From Botryllus schlosseri (taxonomy: Eukaryota; Chordata; Ascidiacea; Stolidobranchia; Styelidae): DNA of 20,334 nt. The stretch is taken from contig ATSW01009967.1 of NCBI GenBank assembly GCA_000444245.1, positions 1-20,334 on the forward strand. The letters are read 5' to 3'. The number at the start of each line of letters is the position of its first letter. The first letter of the stretch is position 1. The notes below the pieces were generated by a model that saw nothing but the letters and a program-made list of their open reading frames with translations, had not been told where the DNA came from and did not search any database. Of this stretch, positions 1-9,598 are shown piece after piece. The position numbers and the translations under genes are program-made.

Positions 1-122
1 TTTGGCCGTGATATTCGAATATATCCCGCCGGACGTTCTAACATTTCCCTCCCCCCTATCGCCGCCCAGTACCAGTCCAGAATCGCGCACTGGGGGGATA
101 TCGCCCACGTTAGGAACCACTG
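1..122 (-). mobile_element. Right end of a short hAT-type DNA element (partial)
   Basis: Read on the minus strand, the sequence ending at base 122 begins CAGTGGTTCCTAACGTGGGC and continues into a GC-rich stretch with G and C runs (GGGGGG near 93-98, CCCCCC near 51-56). A CAGTGGTTC terminus followed by an AACGTGGGCGATAT-like segment is typical of many non-autonomous hAT elements in animals. The element runs off the left edge of the window, so neither its length nor its second terminal repeat can be seen. The bases after the end (123-130, gactttag) would be one copy of the expected 8-bp target duplication, but the partner copy is outside. No coding potential is seen. The boundary is fairly firm; the family below superfamily level is not known. 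Confidence 0.6.
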
Positions 123-1483
123 GACTTTAGTTCAAGGGTTTTTAACCAGGGAGAACGGGATGCAATATGGTATTAGGACTATACGCTATTTTGAATTCAG
201 ATTTATTTTGCAAACAGAACAATGTGGAATGTTTTCTTAAAATATTTACGCAACTAAAAAACTTTCTTCACGCTGCGTGCGATTTCATGTCGTTTGACTT
301 TTTAATTTTAACATATGTACCATCAGAAGTTGGGGGTATACCAGAAATTATTTCGAAAGCACAAGGGTGGCGTGCGCTAAAAAAGTTAGGAAACACTGTT
401 CTAGTTGGTAGTAATTCAAAAATTGTTATATATAGACTGCGTTATATAGATTTTCATGGGGAACGAGCGACGTGTTATTTTAAATATGTATTTTCAGTCA
501 CAGTCACGGCAACATGACGTCGCAATCGGAATGACATTATAACATACTAATAAAGTGAATATCTCTTTCATGAGTACGTGCATTACAGCATTACTGTAAC
601 ATACCTTCAGGTATAATCAGCGTTCCTTAGTAAGGCTTAATGAGAATATTAGGATGCGTTTGTGGGGTTCCCACTAATGTAGGTAATCCCAATTTAACCA
701 AAGTTTATGCGATTCGACACGGTACACTCTACAGAGCTATCGCGTTTCGCTATTTTTGTTAACCTCAAGAAAAAAAACGATCACAGAGTGCAACATTTTA
801 CACTTCTTGGATTCCTGCACGGCGTTACCACCTGTGTTTACACGATGTCTGTGCATTATTCATACTTCAACTACAAAAAAACGCAGCGTCTGTGGTAATA
901 TCACAAGCGGAACAACCAAATAGAAGCGTAATCCTTCGACAAATTCCACGCAAAGGCGAGCGTTCATTTTCATTACGCAGGGTCGGGTTAAAAGTGCTTT
1001 GCAGACGCCTGGCTATAAATCAACGTAATCATGGAAATGTTGCGAGTAGTTTGCTCATGTCGAGATGGCTCATTTCCCGCTAACACCTTTCGTGTGGGGT
1101 TACTTTTCATCGTCGTGGTGGCCCGGCGAGTTTCAGCCGAGAATCATAGCGTTTACTACATTAACGAGAAGGCCACCGTCTACTGAATTTCGACACGAAA
1201 TCGGAGATGTAAACAAACAAAGACGATTTACTGTTCCCTTGAGAGAGATGACCAGCAAGAGCACTCAATCTATCGCGTTTGACTAGAGCACACATTACGC
1301 TTTCGTAAGCGAAATGCAACTTTTGAAGAAATGGTTTACTCTTACATTAGCATGATTGCATATACAAAAGGCAAAATACGTTGTGGTATGAAAGACGTTC
1401 ATCGAGGCGTTACATTTCCGGATAATCAAATGCACCCGATAGAATTATATGCTCTCTATGAAAGTATACGTCACAGTTTAGCA
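123..1483. other. Anonymous AT-rich interval with no recognised gene
   Basis: This 1.36-kb stretch separates two hAT elements. It holds several short open frames on both strands. The longest is described at 167-517. None shows a familiar domain, and I see no convincing splice pair or terminal repeat. A short CREB-like TGACGTCG lies near 515. Nothing here is named with confidence. Confidence 0.5.
167..517 (+). CDS. Unrecognised 116-codon open frame, probably not a gene
   Basis: An ATG at 167 opens a 116-codon frame ending at 517. The predicted protein has a cysteine-containing hydrophobic first half and a lysine-rich second half, with no motif I can assign and no signal peptide or domain visible. 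At this base composition, frames of this size arise by chance a few times per 20 kb, and no splice sites or conserved block support it. It lies just right of a hAT end and could equally be intergenic noise. It is listed because it is among the longer ATG-started frames of the window. Confidence 0.12.
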   Translation: MVLGLYAILNSDLFCKQNNVECFLKIFTQLKNFLHAACDFMSFDFLILTYVPSEVGGIPEIISKAQGWRALKKLGNTVLVGSNSKIVIYRLRYIDFHGERATCYFKYVFSVTVTAT

Positions 1484-1530
1484 CAGGCCTGGGCAAAGTG
1501 CGGCCCGCGGAGCTATTCTGTGCGGCCCGC
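1484..1530 (+). repeat. Left terminal region of the hAT element
   Basis: The tip reads CAGGCCTGGGCAAAG, followed by two GGCCCGCG modules 21 bp apart, then a GGTTGGCTGAAATTGAAAA stretch. hAT termini commonly begin CAG(G) followed by GGGCAAA and GGCCCGC modules, so the assignment rests on motif knowledge. The preceding 8 bases are gtttagca. Confidence 0.6.
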
Positions 1531-1893
1531 GAAAGGTTGGCTGAAATTGAAAATATAAAACCTCCTTTTTAATGTTTTTGCGTGGACTAAAACCATAGGA
1601 TGTATAAACTGAACCGGAAATTCGTTCACTGTCAAGCCTGTTCATTAACATGCCGCGATTACGCACCCTATACGTACGTACCTCACATGCGTAATCCAGA
1701 TTCAAAATAAAGTCAATGTAGCAAATTATGCCGTTACAATTAAAGTAACCAAACCTTTTTCGTTGCCATTGTCACATTACGCATTACGCGGTCTGTGTTT
1801 CAAACTGTTTCGTGGTGCGTTTCCAAATCCATAATTCGTAAAACAAGTCAATCAGTGCCCGTCATTTCTATGAGTCATCATCACCCATAAAAG

Positions 1894-2183
1894 ATGTCAG
1901 AAAAATAAAGCCGAAAGTTGAAATCCAAAGACGGTTCGGAGGACTAAATATTTGTTTACTACCCGTATTTTTAGTAGTTAGTGCCGAGCACGTTGCCGTG
2001 TTCAAGGATTATAATTTAAGTCGGTTCTATGGCAAAAACACGAAGACATACACTCGATCAAGGGACGGCGAATTTCGGAAGAACTGCAAGCTTGGCTCGA
2101 CAACAAGGCCATTACAGCAAGCTGCACACTTCTCGGAAACCAGTTACCAAGACGATAAGCTTTTTATTATCCACAGGATCGTA
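1894..2183 (+). pseudogene. hAT transposase, N-terminal zinc-finger region, frameshifted
   Basis: From 1986 one frame reads EHVAVFKDYNLSRFYGKNTK. This matches the familiar hAT transposase segment, usually VAVFKEYNLRRHYETKH, that ends the BED-like zinc finger in GTF2IRD2, ZBED and EPM2AIP1-type proteins. The histidine of the RHY motif is replaced by phenylalanine, and the CxxC cysteines expected just upstream are not visible. Around 2080 the homology passes into another frame reading SLARQQGHYSKLHTSRKPVT, which fits the following KQQ-x-F/Y-x-K helix of the family; that frame stops near 2183. The start at 1894 (ATGTCAGAAAAA, Met-Ser-Glu-Lys) fits the usual basic N terminus, but a stop follows almost at once in that frame. 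This is a non-functional remnant; in life the domain would bind the element's own ends in the nucleus. Confidence 0.72.
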
Positions 2184-3302
2184 ACTACCGTCCCCCAAAC
2201 CCCCAATCGGGGGGGGGGCGGGTGCGAGCTCGAAAGGCGCCTAAAATTATTTCGTGAATGAGCATAAATTACAGACTTTTTTTGAAAATTTATGCATCTT
2301 CTATCATTTTTTTTCGCGCTATGCGCGATTTAGAGGTCGATGGTGCCACAACGCACTAAGATATATATGAAGCCTAGACCAACATGGGATTCCGAGAAGG
2401 CACTGCAATTGCAACTGTTGATCAAATTAACTAAGTAAAGGGAAAACAGCTCGACAGCGAAACAACCTTGGCTGAAAAGGACTGCCCTTATGTTGACCGA
2501 AAAACCACGATGTCCAATTGTCCATAGGCAATATTTGCCAGTGAAGAAATATCAATTGGGAATCGTGTGCGTCTTTTAGTTTAGTACGCTTAGGCGATTT
2601 CAATATCTTTTCACATAGCAGACGGGAGGTCACGAAATAACAATATGTAACGAAGTAATTATACCAACGAGTCCTCCCGAATATTTCCAAGACAGCACCT
2701 CACTCAGCTGTAGCGGTAAAACTGAGTACGTGGGCTGAGAGAGGTTAAAAAAATATATAGAATTACCAATATTATTGACCGATTGAATCATGAATCATGG
2801 AAAAATTCCGCGCTTCGCGCGATCAGGTAGTAAAACGTTGCCAATTAGTGTGTACAAGAAATCTCGCTCAAAAGTAGTGTTAATAACGTGCATCCCGATG
2901 GAGTCTGGTCTGGGGTCGCAGGTCCCAGGAGTTTGGTTTATAACTCTATGGGAGGCCCAAAACCAACGTTTGGGGGAGGGGGCTGACGACCGGCTGTTTC
3001 GGCCATGCCAAATACATTTTAATGTATTGATAGAAAAACGGGGTACGCGTTCAAAGAGAGTTCAAAATGTATCATGTTTAACATTGTTTCAAAATATGAC
3101 GGCAAATAATTAACCGCCACTTTTTCATTCCCCAGCATCAACGCATCTTACTAGTGGTTCTAATCAGTTTCATCTGACCATTTTAGGGTACAAATCATAC
3201 ACCAACCAGCTGAATACTTACTCTAATCTGCAAGACATCGTCAAACCATATATAGATCAGGAACGGACAACATACGGAGTGAAAATGAAATTCTATTCTT
3301 AA
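2184..3302. other. Unrecognised interior between the two transposase pieces
   Basis: A full-length transposase of this type needs roughly 400 more codons here, including the catalytic DDE core, but none of the usual blocks could be read in any frame. The stretch begins with a C- and G-run cluster (2192-2222) and contains two small GC-rich hairpins, TCGCGC-TAT-GCGCGA at 2314-2328 and CGCGC-TTC-GCGCG at 2809-2821. A 107-codon frame at 2790-3113 has no recognisable domain. The interval may be an inserted second repeat that replaced part of the transposon, or coding sequence decayed beyond recognition. Confidence 0.4.
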
Positions 3303-3558
3303 GGTATTGACAAATTTTATGCGTCAAAGATTGAATCCAAGTTTGCCAGCCTGAGAACTAGGGACATGAAACTATTTGCTCTGTTCGGGTTTACATATAA
3401 GTTCGACCATGAGCATTAACGAGACCAGGCTGCATTCTAATATAACTGATGTTCACGTGCACGTCGTGCAGTCTTTACCAAGGGTTGCTACATACGGCAT
3501 GCAGCCAGAGTTCAAAGAAGTTGTTGACAACTTTGACCGACCACAGATGTGTGATTGA
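3303..3558 (+). pseudogene. hAT transposase, C-terminal dimerisation domain, frameshifted
   Basis: The frame starting at 3303 reads KFASLRTRDMKLFALFGFTY, matching the hAT signature usually seen as NL-x-x-x-A-x-RMLSLFGSTYVCEQTFS. Just after FTY the expected CEQTF residues are missing and homology continues in another frame from 3403: STMSINETRLHSNITDVHVH. This corresponds to the usual MNINKSRLRSNLTDEHL block. The tail QPEFKEVVDNFDRPQMCD fits the usual C-terminal end, and a TGA at 3556-3558 closes it. This domain mediates transposase multimerisation in hAT proteins. The frame break and small deletion around 3399-3402 make it a pseudogene. The match in order, spacing and residues is the strongest protein-level evidence in the window. 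Confidence 0.8.
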
Positions 3559-3730
3559 CTTCAACAGCTACCGTTATTACAATTCATTAAATACTGTTTT
3601 TGGTCTCTATGCTTGAAATGTAACGTTTACATTAAATGCGATTTATTCCTTGCATAGGTGGATAAATATGAGATTAATATATATATTCTGTAATCCGGCC
3701 AGCCAAGTAGGCCTACTTCATTTCCCATAT

Positions 3731-3765
3731 CCGGCCCGCCGACCGGATAAGTTGCCCGCCCGATA
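3731..3765 (+). repeat. Probable decayed right terminus of the hAT element
   Basis: CCGGCCCGCCGACCGG followed by ATAAGTTGCCCGCCCG resembles the reverse complement of a hAT end (GGGCGGGCAAC, then a GGCGGGCCGG module). It lies about 170 bp beyond the transposase stop, a reasonable 3' spacing. The last bases, which should complement CAGGCCTGGG, are diverged, and no target duplication matches the left side. Confidence 0.4.
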
Positions 3766-5019
3766 TAGATCTTCGTTGAGTCATAAGAACAAGAATCTAC
3801 TACAGTACTAATCTAACTACACATCTAATACATTACTATAGATTACCGTTGCACAAAAAGATCTGCGTACAACAGAGTGTTAAAAGAACGAAATTATTCA
3901 AATATAATTTTCAGACGAAGCGAACACATTATAATTACGGCGATTTTTTTGACATGTCAGAACAGACAAAAAAATTTCAAAATTGTAGCATTAGGTTAAA
4001 AAATGCTAAAATTGTTTACAAATTCCAAAATTTTTTGCAACCTGCGTTTCGTTTGTATCGTAGATGTTTGCACTGTGGGTGAACTTATCATTGATATTTT
4101 ACAGTACAGTTTGTAGCCCAATTTATCGGCCTACCGTTGTAGACGGCCCATTGTCTGCCCATTGTGAATCATAAACGGCCAAATAAAGCAAATAGGTTGG
4201 AATGATGTTTTGCTGAAGGTACCGCAATATACCAACTGAAGCAAGTCTGCGTGGGCAATATGGGCATTGGTTTTTATATCAACAAGAGGATGATGAAAAA
4301 TTGTGATGTAGACAAAATTGTCACAATGAAGCAACACGGTGTGTCACCAGCCGTGTACTGTACACACAACTTCAGAGTTGCCAGCCAACAACTGCTACTG
4401 TTGGATTTCTTTCTCGATTCTTGGCAAGCTACTTAGTAAAGACTGACAATATCTACCCGAGAATGTAGGAAAGTTCTTTCGTTGTACTACAACAAATTTT
4501 ATTTAGTCCTCCCATAACGCGTGATGTAACTACTGGAATTCTTCATAGGTCCCGATTTCGTTAAAATAAAGTTTTTTCATGTAACAATTTGTCAGTTTTT
4601 AACTCAAAAATGTTTGCTCAGGCCCAACTACTTCGTAATGACAGTCAGTTCCCACCAGAAATGAAGATAATCAGTACAATTCTAAGATTTTGTGGGAAAA
4701 CACCCAATTTAAATACGTGAGGTCAAAATTTGGTCAAAATTAAGTTTTTGTAAGGTAAAAAAAAGTCAAAACTTTGATTTTTTTAGGTCGAAATCTTTCG
4801 TTTTTAGGTGAAATAATCACCCTAATCATGATGAATATTTATTGGAAATCAGTGTGACCTCTGCTGTTCCATTTNAGACACCAGTTCGGAAAAGCGCGGG
4901 TTCACCTTGAAAAGCGTCAATGCATTGTTCGGCCGTATACCATAATAATAGTGACAATGCTACCGAATCGCCTGCAAGCAATGACAGCCAAGACAGGCGT
5001 GTCATCACAGATCATAGGA
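3766..5019. other. Anonymous interval with A/T runs and GTCAAAA-like repeats
   Basis: No gene is recognised. A plus-strand frame open at 4203-4436 (78 codons, with a possible acceptor AG before 4218) has no identifiable domain. An AATAAA lies near 4564, but nothing links it to a transcript. Between about 4720 and 4815 the sequence is built of short loosely repeated modules of the type (A/G)GTCAAAA and AGGT(C/G)AAA with T runs, which looks like low-complexity decay or the interior of a short repeat. Confidence 0.35.
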
Positions 5020-5123
5020 NTNAGANTGCCAGTGTGTGTCTTACTGTCTTTACCACAAGGGAACCCCTGTGACCGGCTCAGGGAACCCCTAGTGGTCCTC
5101 GAAACACCTGTTAAGAATCACTG
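5020..5123 (-). mobile_element. End of a second, different hAT element
   Basis: On the minus strand from 5123 the sequence begins CAGTGATTCTTAACAGGTGT, then GAGGACCACTAGGGGTTCCC and a second GGGGTTCCC module 21 bp further in. This architecture (CAGTG-TTCTTAAC, a GGACCACTAGGGGT box, then repeated GGGGTTCC) is characteristic of hAT ends in animals. It differs from both the end at 122 and the element at 1484. The opposite end could not be located, and 5020-5027 contains ambiguous bases, so the left limit given is arbitrary. The bases right of the end (5124-5131, gtctgttt) have no obvious matching copy upstream. Confidence 0.55.
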
Positions 5124-6568
5124 GTCTGTTTGTCGAGGTCTGTATAATATATTTTAGTTTGCTTGTCTCTATGACTCACCAATTGGTAGGGGGTGGACAG
5201 CAAACTTGTTTTGATACATTGCACTGGCGCGAAATCGAAATCTAAAATAACTTATTTCCCTGGGATAACACAAATGTTATAGGTTTGGTGACCGCAGATT
5301 ACTTACAACACAAGACATGCCGCTCTGGGATTTGTTGACTTTAGGCATTTTTAAACATGCGAAAAATGCAATGTCGTAGTTTTTAAGACCAGTGCTATCT
5401 CTTTACATATGTTTATTTAGTTTACAAGCAAGCACTTTCCGTACTCAATCTACTTCACACATGCTATTACATACACGCTCCTTAAGGCTCCTGTTGAAAG
5501 CGTAACTTGTTTATTAATGAGCCGTGACTTGACCTATCGGCATTTTTCAATTCAGGTAGTCACATACGCAGAGACAGAAGTAAAAGTATCTGTCAACGGC
5601 TAACACATAACTGGTTTTCGCGATGTTGCTCGTGATCAAATCCGAATTTTTGTGTAATAAAGACGTCACACGCGAAACGGACCCAAAGACACGTCACGTA
5701 CGAAGCAGCTGGCGTNNANTCANTGGACTTGAGTTTTTTATTAGCATATAATTGCGATACCAAAACCGGGAGGATACGACCTGCACCCCTGATTCCAGAA
5801 ATCACTCTAAAATTTTCCAAAATATTTTCTCGGTAGGCCTACTCGAATTGACCCAACCGCAGTTAAAATAATGACTGTGCCAGTGTGCCACGACTACGTT
5901 GTCTAGGCCTATATATACTTACTTTATTCAATTAACAAGATATATATATATACCATGCTCAAGGTTTCTACTAAGCAATGACGAAAAAATGTATTGAGTA
6001 TACGCAATAAATTCGGGTATACTGTGTGATAGACATAGCTGCTACATCTGCTTTACGAAGTAACTTATTATAATGCGTAACCGTATAAAGCATATACAGA
6101 AATCTTTACTGAGTAATAAAGGGCAGCAAAAGAACGAAATATAAGTGGTACTTAATACAAAACTATAATGGAATATATTCAAATCAATATGTTTATATTG
6201 TTGTGTAAATACATGAGAATACTCCGCTTTAAGCTCTTATCGGATGAATGATTTTCATTGACACCAATACACCCTAATTACATCAACGAACGAACTTTTT
6301 GTATCACACTCGAAGATATCACGTCGTAAATGCGTGCCGGCCAAACGCTGACTGGTTTTTACACCGATTCCGTGAACAGGTGATGAAATACGGAGATGGC
6401 ATCAGAATTCGGCGATTAAATACGCGGGTATAGCTTTGCTGGGGGTCAGTTTTTGTTCTCCAACCGGCGTACGCGTCGTTATTGGAGACGATGGTGTACC
6501 TGTCGTCGGGTTTTATCGAATAATGTATCTCTATTATAGGAGACAGTGATGAAATTGAAAATTTTCAT

Positions 6569-6835
6569 TCATGCGCTGTCGGTGACGATGTATTTTAGCA
6601 TGAAATCAAACAAGAAGATTAACGTTATGTAGTACTCTGCCGACGTTTCATTACATTGTGAAAAATTGTTGCCAATCTCGTATCCAAATATTCTACACTG
6701 GCTTGGCGTTGTATCGTTTACTTTGAGCCAAAATAACAAAGCGACAATAGACAAGATGCCCGCCGAAACGAAATCATGTTTTAGAAATATAACAGCAAAG
6801 AATGCTGGCGATATGTCAATATAATCGCCGCCTTG
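6569..6835 (-). CDS. Unrecognised open frame with hydrophobic segments
   Basis: A minus-strand frame is open for 88 codons, stop to stop, from 6835 to the TGA at 6569-6571. It encodes two hydrophobic stretches (around AFFAVIF to ALLFWL, and YYITLIFLFDFML) separated by a polar loop with two cysteines and two potential N-glycosylation sequons (NFS, NET). The pattern would suit a membrane-protein exon. However, T-rich DNA yields hydrophobic residues automatically, and no canonical splice pair, start or family motif supports it. I regard it as a weak candidate only. Confidence 0.12.
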   Translation of the reverse strand, partial: QGGDYIDISPAFFAVIFLKHDFVSAGILSIVALLFWLKVNDTTPSQCRIFGYEIGNNFSQCNETSAEYYITLIFLFDFMLKYIVTDSA

Positions 6836-7922
6836 TCACGATATATCGCTGTGACATTACACATATAACCAGACTACTAATTCTCAGTCCTCACGCTTCA
6901 CTGTTAAGCAACTGGTCGACCACAGCACCATTCGGAGTACAGCCAGCGTCACTAGAATAATGAATAGAATAACATGTATTTAAACTCTCACATACCTGTG
7001 TATATATTCAATATGTCGCTTTAGACGTCGTGTATATTGAGATTTCATATCGCCATTGCAAAATTAAAGAATTTAGCAGCTTGTTCATTAATCATGAGGA
7101 ATAAAGCATCAAATTTTGAATTGATACGGAAAATTTATACCGTACCTGCATCGCATACGTCCCAGCGATGGAAGTGTACTAAACTGTTTAAATGTAGTCT
7201 ACACTCTACAGCCCATTCTGGCAGCATAATGGCACCTAGCAAACGCAAAAGTAGTATTTTCTTTCAAAAGAATCCGAAGAATAAAAATCAAGACAGTAGT
7301 TTTAACAGGACTTCGCGTTGCTGAAACTTCAGTACCAGCACGTGTAAGACATGTAGGCTACCATCAAAAATTCAGCATCAAATTTCTCCTCCTTACATTG
7401 CAGTTTTCAATATTTGCTTTGGAGGTTCATACATTTTTTGTAATTACAATTTCGGCAGGGATATCTAGCTGATTATGATTTTTATGATTGCATATGAGTA
7501 CGTGTATTCGTTATACTTTAGTTTACGTCCTACGTCCGCTAGACGTCGCTAGTAAACCAATAGACAGAAACGTCGTACGAAATGTACCGTATGAGGAAGG
7601 GCAGGGGTATCAAACTCATTTCTACCGCCGCTCATATCAGCATATTGATCGGATTCCGCGTTCCAGATACATTATACCGTAATGTATAACAAATATGACT
7701 ATAACTAAGTGTTAACCACGTCCAGGACTATTTTCTACGCGACCGCCATTTTCATATTGAAGAATCTACTCGTGACATAAACACGATTTCAGGCCAGTCC
7801 TTCCAGTACACCTGAAATTATGCGCGGGTTGGTATTTAGGGGCATTCCTGACCCATGAATGATTTCAATTAAGCTTACGATGTTGTAGGAGAGACTATCG
7901 TCTGAACATGGTTTTCCCGTGA

Positions 7923-8372
7923 GATATATATAAAACCTTATTGGGATGTACAAGTGTAGTTACGTTACTACAAAATAAATCTAGATTAGTCCTAACAACA
8001 TCTCGTAGTATCGCGGCATGGATACGGACAACTCAAAGAAATTGGACAAGTGACGAGCAATACTGGATGATAATGATTGCTTATAGTTGGTCAGATCAGC
8101 GTATCTTGGGCGATATTTATGTAAAATTATTTGACATATTTTTTTCAGGACCAGATTATGACGCATACATTGAATGTCTATTCCTATTGTATTGCAATAA
8201 GTTTCCACAAGAGTGCGATCATTATGGTGTTGAAGTTGATCTAAAGTCGGGTATACAAAAGGATATGCGACGGAACCGTAGCTCTATTTGTGAATTGTTA
8301 GTATACGATAATATCCAAACCAGACCACGCCTACTCCAACAAATCACAAATACAGCCTTGTTCCTGATCTGA
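7923..8372 (+). CDS. Longest open frame of the window, product unrecognised
   Basis: The frame is open for about 149 codons, 7923 to the TGA at 8370-8372, and has no ATG near its left end. If coding, it is more likely to contain an exon than to be an intronless gene. Internally, ATTTTTTTCAG ending at 8149 is a good splice acceptor, followed in frame by PDYDAYIECLFLLYCNKF and a charged tail. Such an open run is somewhat longer than expected by chance at this composition. I recognise no domain, and the first half is rich in Trp and Ser without a motif. A TATATAAAA lies at 7926-7934, but a promoter so close would leave almost no leader. Alternatives are a fragment of an unknown repeat or chance. 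Confidence 0.22.
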   Translation, partial: DIYKTLLGCTSVVTLLQNKSRLVLTTSRSIAAWIRTTQRNWTSDEQYWMIMIAYSWSDQRILGDIYVKLFDIFFSGPDYDAYIECLFLLYCNKFPQECDHYGVEVDLKSGIQKDMRRNRSSICELLVYDNIQTRPRLLQQITNTALFLI

Positions 8373-8612
8373 TTAGTGATTAGTAGTTATTGAGATGCTA
8401 TTCAGATATGTTAATCTCGTGGCATATCGGTTGCCATCTCGTTTTTGTCAATTAACGAAGTCATTGTGGTGAAGCGAAGCGAATATGTTGTGTCTAATAA
8501 TTCATTCCGTGTGATACTTTTGACAAAGCAATCGATGTCCACCGCTCATTATTGTTTGGATCACTGAACGATCCCGCCCTTAGATGGTGGATTGTAATGC
8601 GTCTTTTGTCAG

Positions 8613-8769
8613 AACAATGGTTACAAGAAAATGTTACTTTACTCTTTAGATTCCGTAGATATGCGATACGCGATCACGGCGCATCGTCAGAGGTTGTCGG
8701 CCCTTGTCTTAAAATCGAGATACATGTTTCGAGACAAAGAACATCGGTGTTTGATGTCGAACTTAAGAT
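8613..8769 (+). CDS. Candidate internal exon bounded by splice-like signals
   Basis: A CTTTTGTCAG acceptor ends at 8612 and a consensus GTAAGT donor begins at 8770. Two frames are open between them. One reads VVGPCLKIEIHVSRQRTSVF, followed by DVELK, before the donor and looks like an amphipathic beta-rich segment; the other continues open past the donor to 8975. The exon length (157 bp) is ordinary. Neither protein sequence is recognised, no partner exon was found on either side, and the exon ends AT rather than AG before the donor. This is a prediction from local signals only. Confidence 0.15.
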
Positions 8770-9575
8770 GTAAGTACGCAATGATACAAGCATCTTACAA
8801 GCTTTACCTACAAAAAGCATTCATAAAAACAAAAGACATCCTGAAATTCTGCGCAACACTATCTAAAAATCGATGGAGCCAGCGATGTACCATCACACAC
8901 AGTATGGGCCTGAATGCGCACAAAGGCTGGGAATGGTCGAACGAATTAGCGAATACTTGTATCCCTTGTCGTTGATTGTAAACTGACCTGATTGGAAAGC
9001 TGCGGGTTCTTTACTCCGGTCCAGATTACAGCAAACCGTACAATAATACCAGTGTCTAATTTCATTAGTGCAAACCGTCTCCACGTTGTATGAAAGGGAA
9101 TTTTCTCGATGTATCTACTTTTATGTAGAGCCCACCCCTTTTAAGTTTTTACTCCGGTTTCGTGTACTTTTCGGACAACAAAACAAAGCGTCTTTGATTT
9201 ACTTGAGAGAAACTCGTTTGATAGTAATAGCTGCAATTCGAATTACAACACCGCCGATGGAGCTTCGTTTCGAAACTGACTATATGATGACATTAAATCC
9301 TGTGTCAATACACTTCTTTTTATGGACATGTTATTCAGAGATGATTGACAAAGGTCTTTAAAGTAGTCCACGTTTGATACTCAAAGAAACGTACAAGAGA
9401 TGCCGTTAATTTATACCCAATTACAAGCATCTGCAGAAGTAGCTATTTCCAAGCTCTGTTCAAACTGCTTCAACTGTGAAGTAAAAAGAGAAAGGTCCGA
9501 TAAGTACTCAAGTAACTAGTTTGAAAAGGTAGCTTTGGTGTGGTCGAGCGCGGCAAACTATAGTGGTGGTCAATC

Positions 9576-9582
9576 GTAAATG
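9576..9582. repeat. Left target-site duplication of the 1196-bp element
   Basis: gtaaatg directly precedes the left inverted repeat, and gtaaata (10779-10785) directly follows the right one; six of seven bases match. hAT elements normally duplicate 8 bp, so this is slightly short or eroded. Confidence 0.55.
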
Positions 9583-9598
9583 TAGGGATGGTGTGAAC
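9583..9598 (+). repeat. Left terminal inverted repeat
   Basis: TAGGGATGGTGTGAAC, identical over 16 bp to the reverse complement of 10763-10778. Beyond these 16 bases the two arms share motifs (AGGTTC, CACGTTC) but no longer align base by base. Confidence 0.85.

Larger units (their letters stand above)
1484..3765 (+). mobile_element. Decayed autonomous hAT transposon (GTF2IRD2/ZBED-like transposase type)
   Basis: The left end starts CAGGCCTGGGCAAAGTGCGG and repeats the GGCCCGCG motif at 1501-1508 and 1522-1529. This is the CAGG-TGGGCAAA-type terminus known from hAT elements. About 410 bp later an ATG (1894) opens a degraded transposase N terminus. The hAT C-terminal dimerisation segment ends at 3558. 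About 170 bp beyond that stop, 3731-3765 contains GGCCCGCC and a GTTGCCCGCCC stretch, which fits a decayed right terminus in inverted orientation. Order, strand and spacing of the four parts agree with one element of about 2.3 kb. No matching 8-bp target duplication is visible (left flank gtttagca), so the exact right edge is uncertain. About 1 kb between the coding pieces is unrecognised, so the copy is dead and probably rearranged or carries an insertion. Confidence 0.68.
5124..9582. other. Long anonymous AT-rich interval, weak ORFs only
   Basis: These 4.4 kb hold no recognised gene or complete repeat. Two copies of the palindrome TAGGCCTA occur near 5834 and 5904, with a short TA-repeat at 5938-5952. 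Open frames of note are given separately (6569-6835 minus, 7923-8372 plus, 8613-8769 plus). A small ATG frame at 7229 starts Met-Ala-Pro-Ser-Lys-Arg-Lys, a start also used by some hAT and ZBED proteins, but it shows nothing else of that family. TATA-like TATATAAAA at 7926-7934 lies immediately before the longest frame. Confidence 0.4.

Noticed and set aside
4864-4908. Left end partner of the hAT terminus at 5123 (CAGTTCGG or CAGTGTGACC starts)
   Set aside because: Neither start matches the terminal sequence CAGTGATTCTTAAC beyond the first few bases, and no target duplication agrees.
7229-7324. Start of a hAT or ZBED-type transposase (Met-Ala-Pro-Ser-Lys-Arg-Lys)
   Set aside because: Only the first seven residues fit; the rest lacks the aromatic and Cys pattern of the family, and the frame ends after 31 codons.
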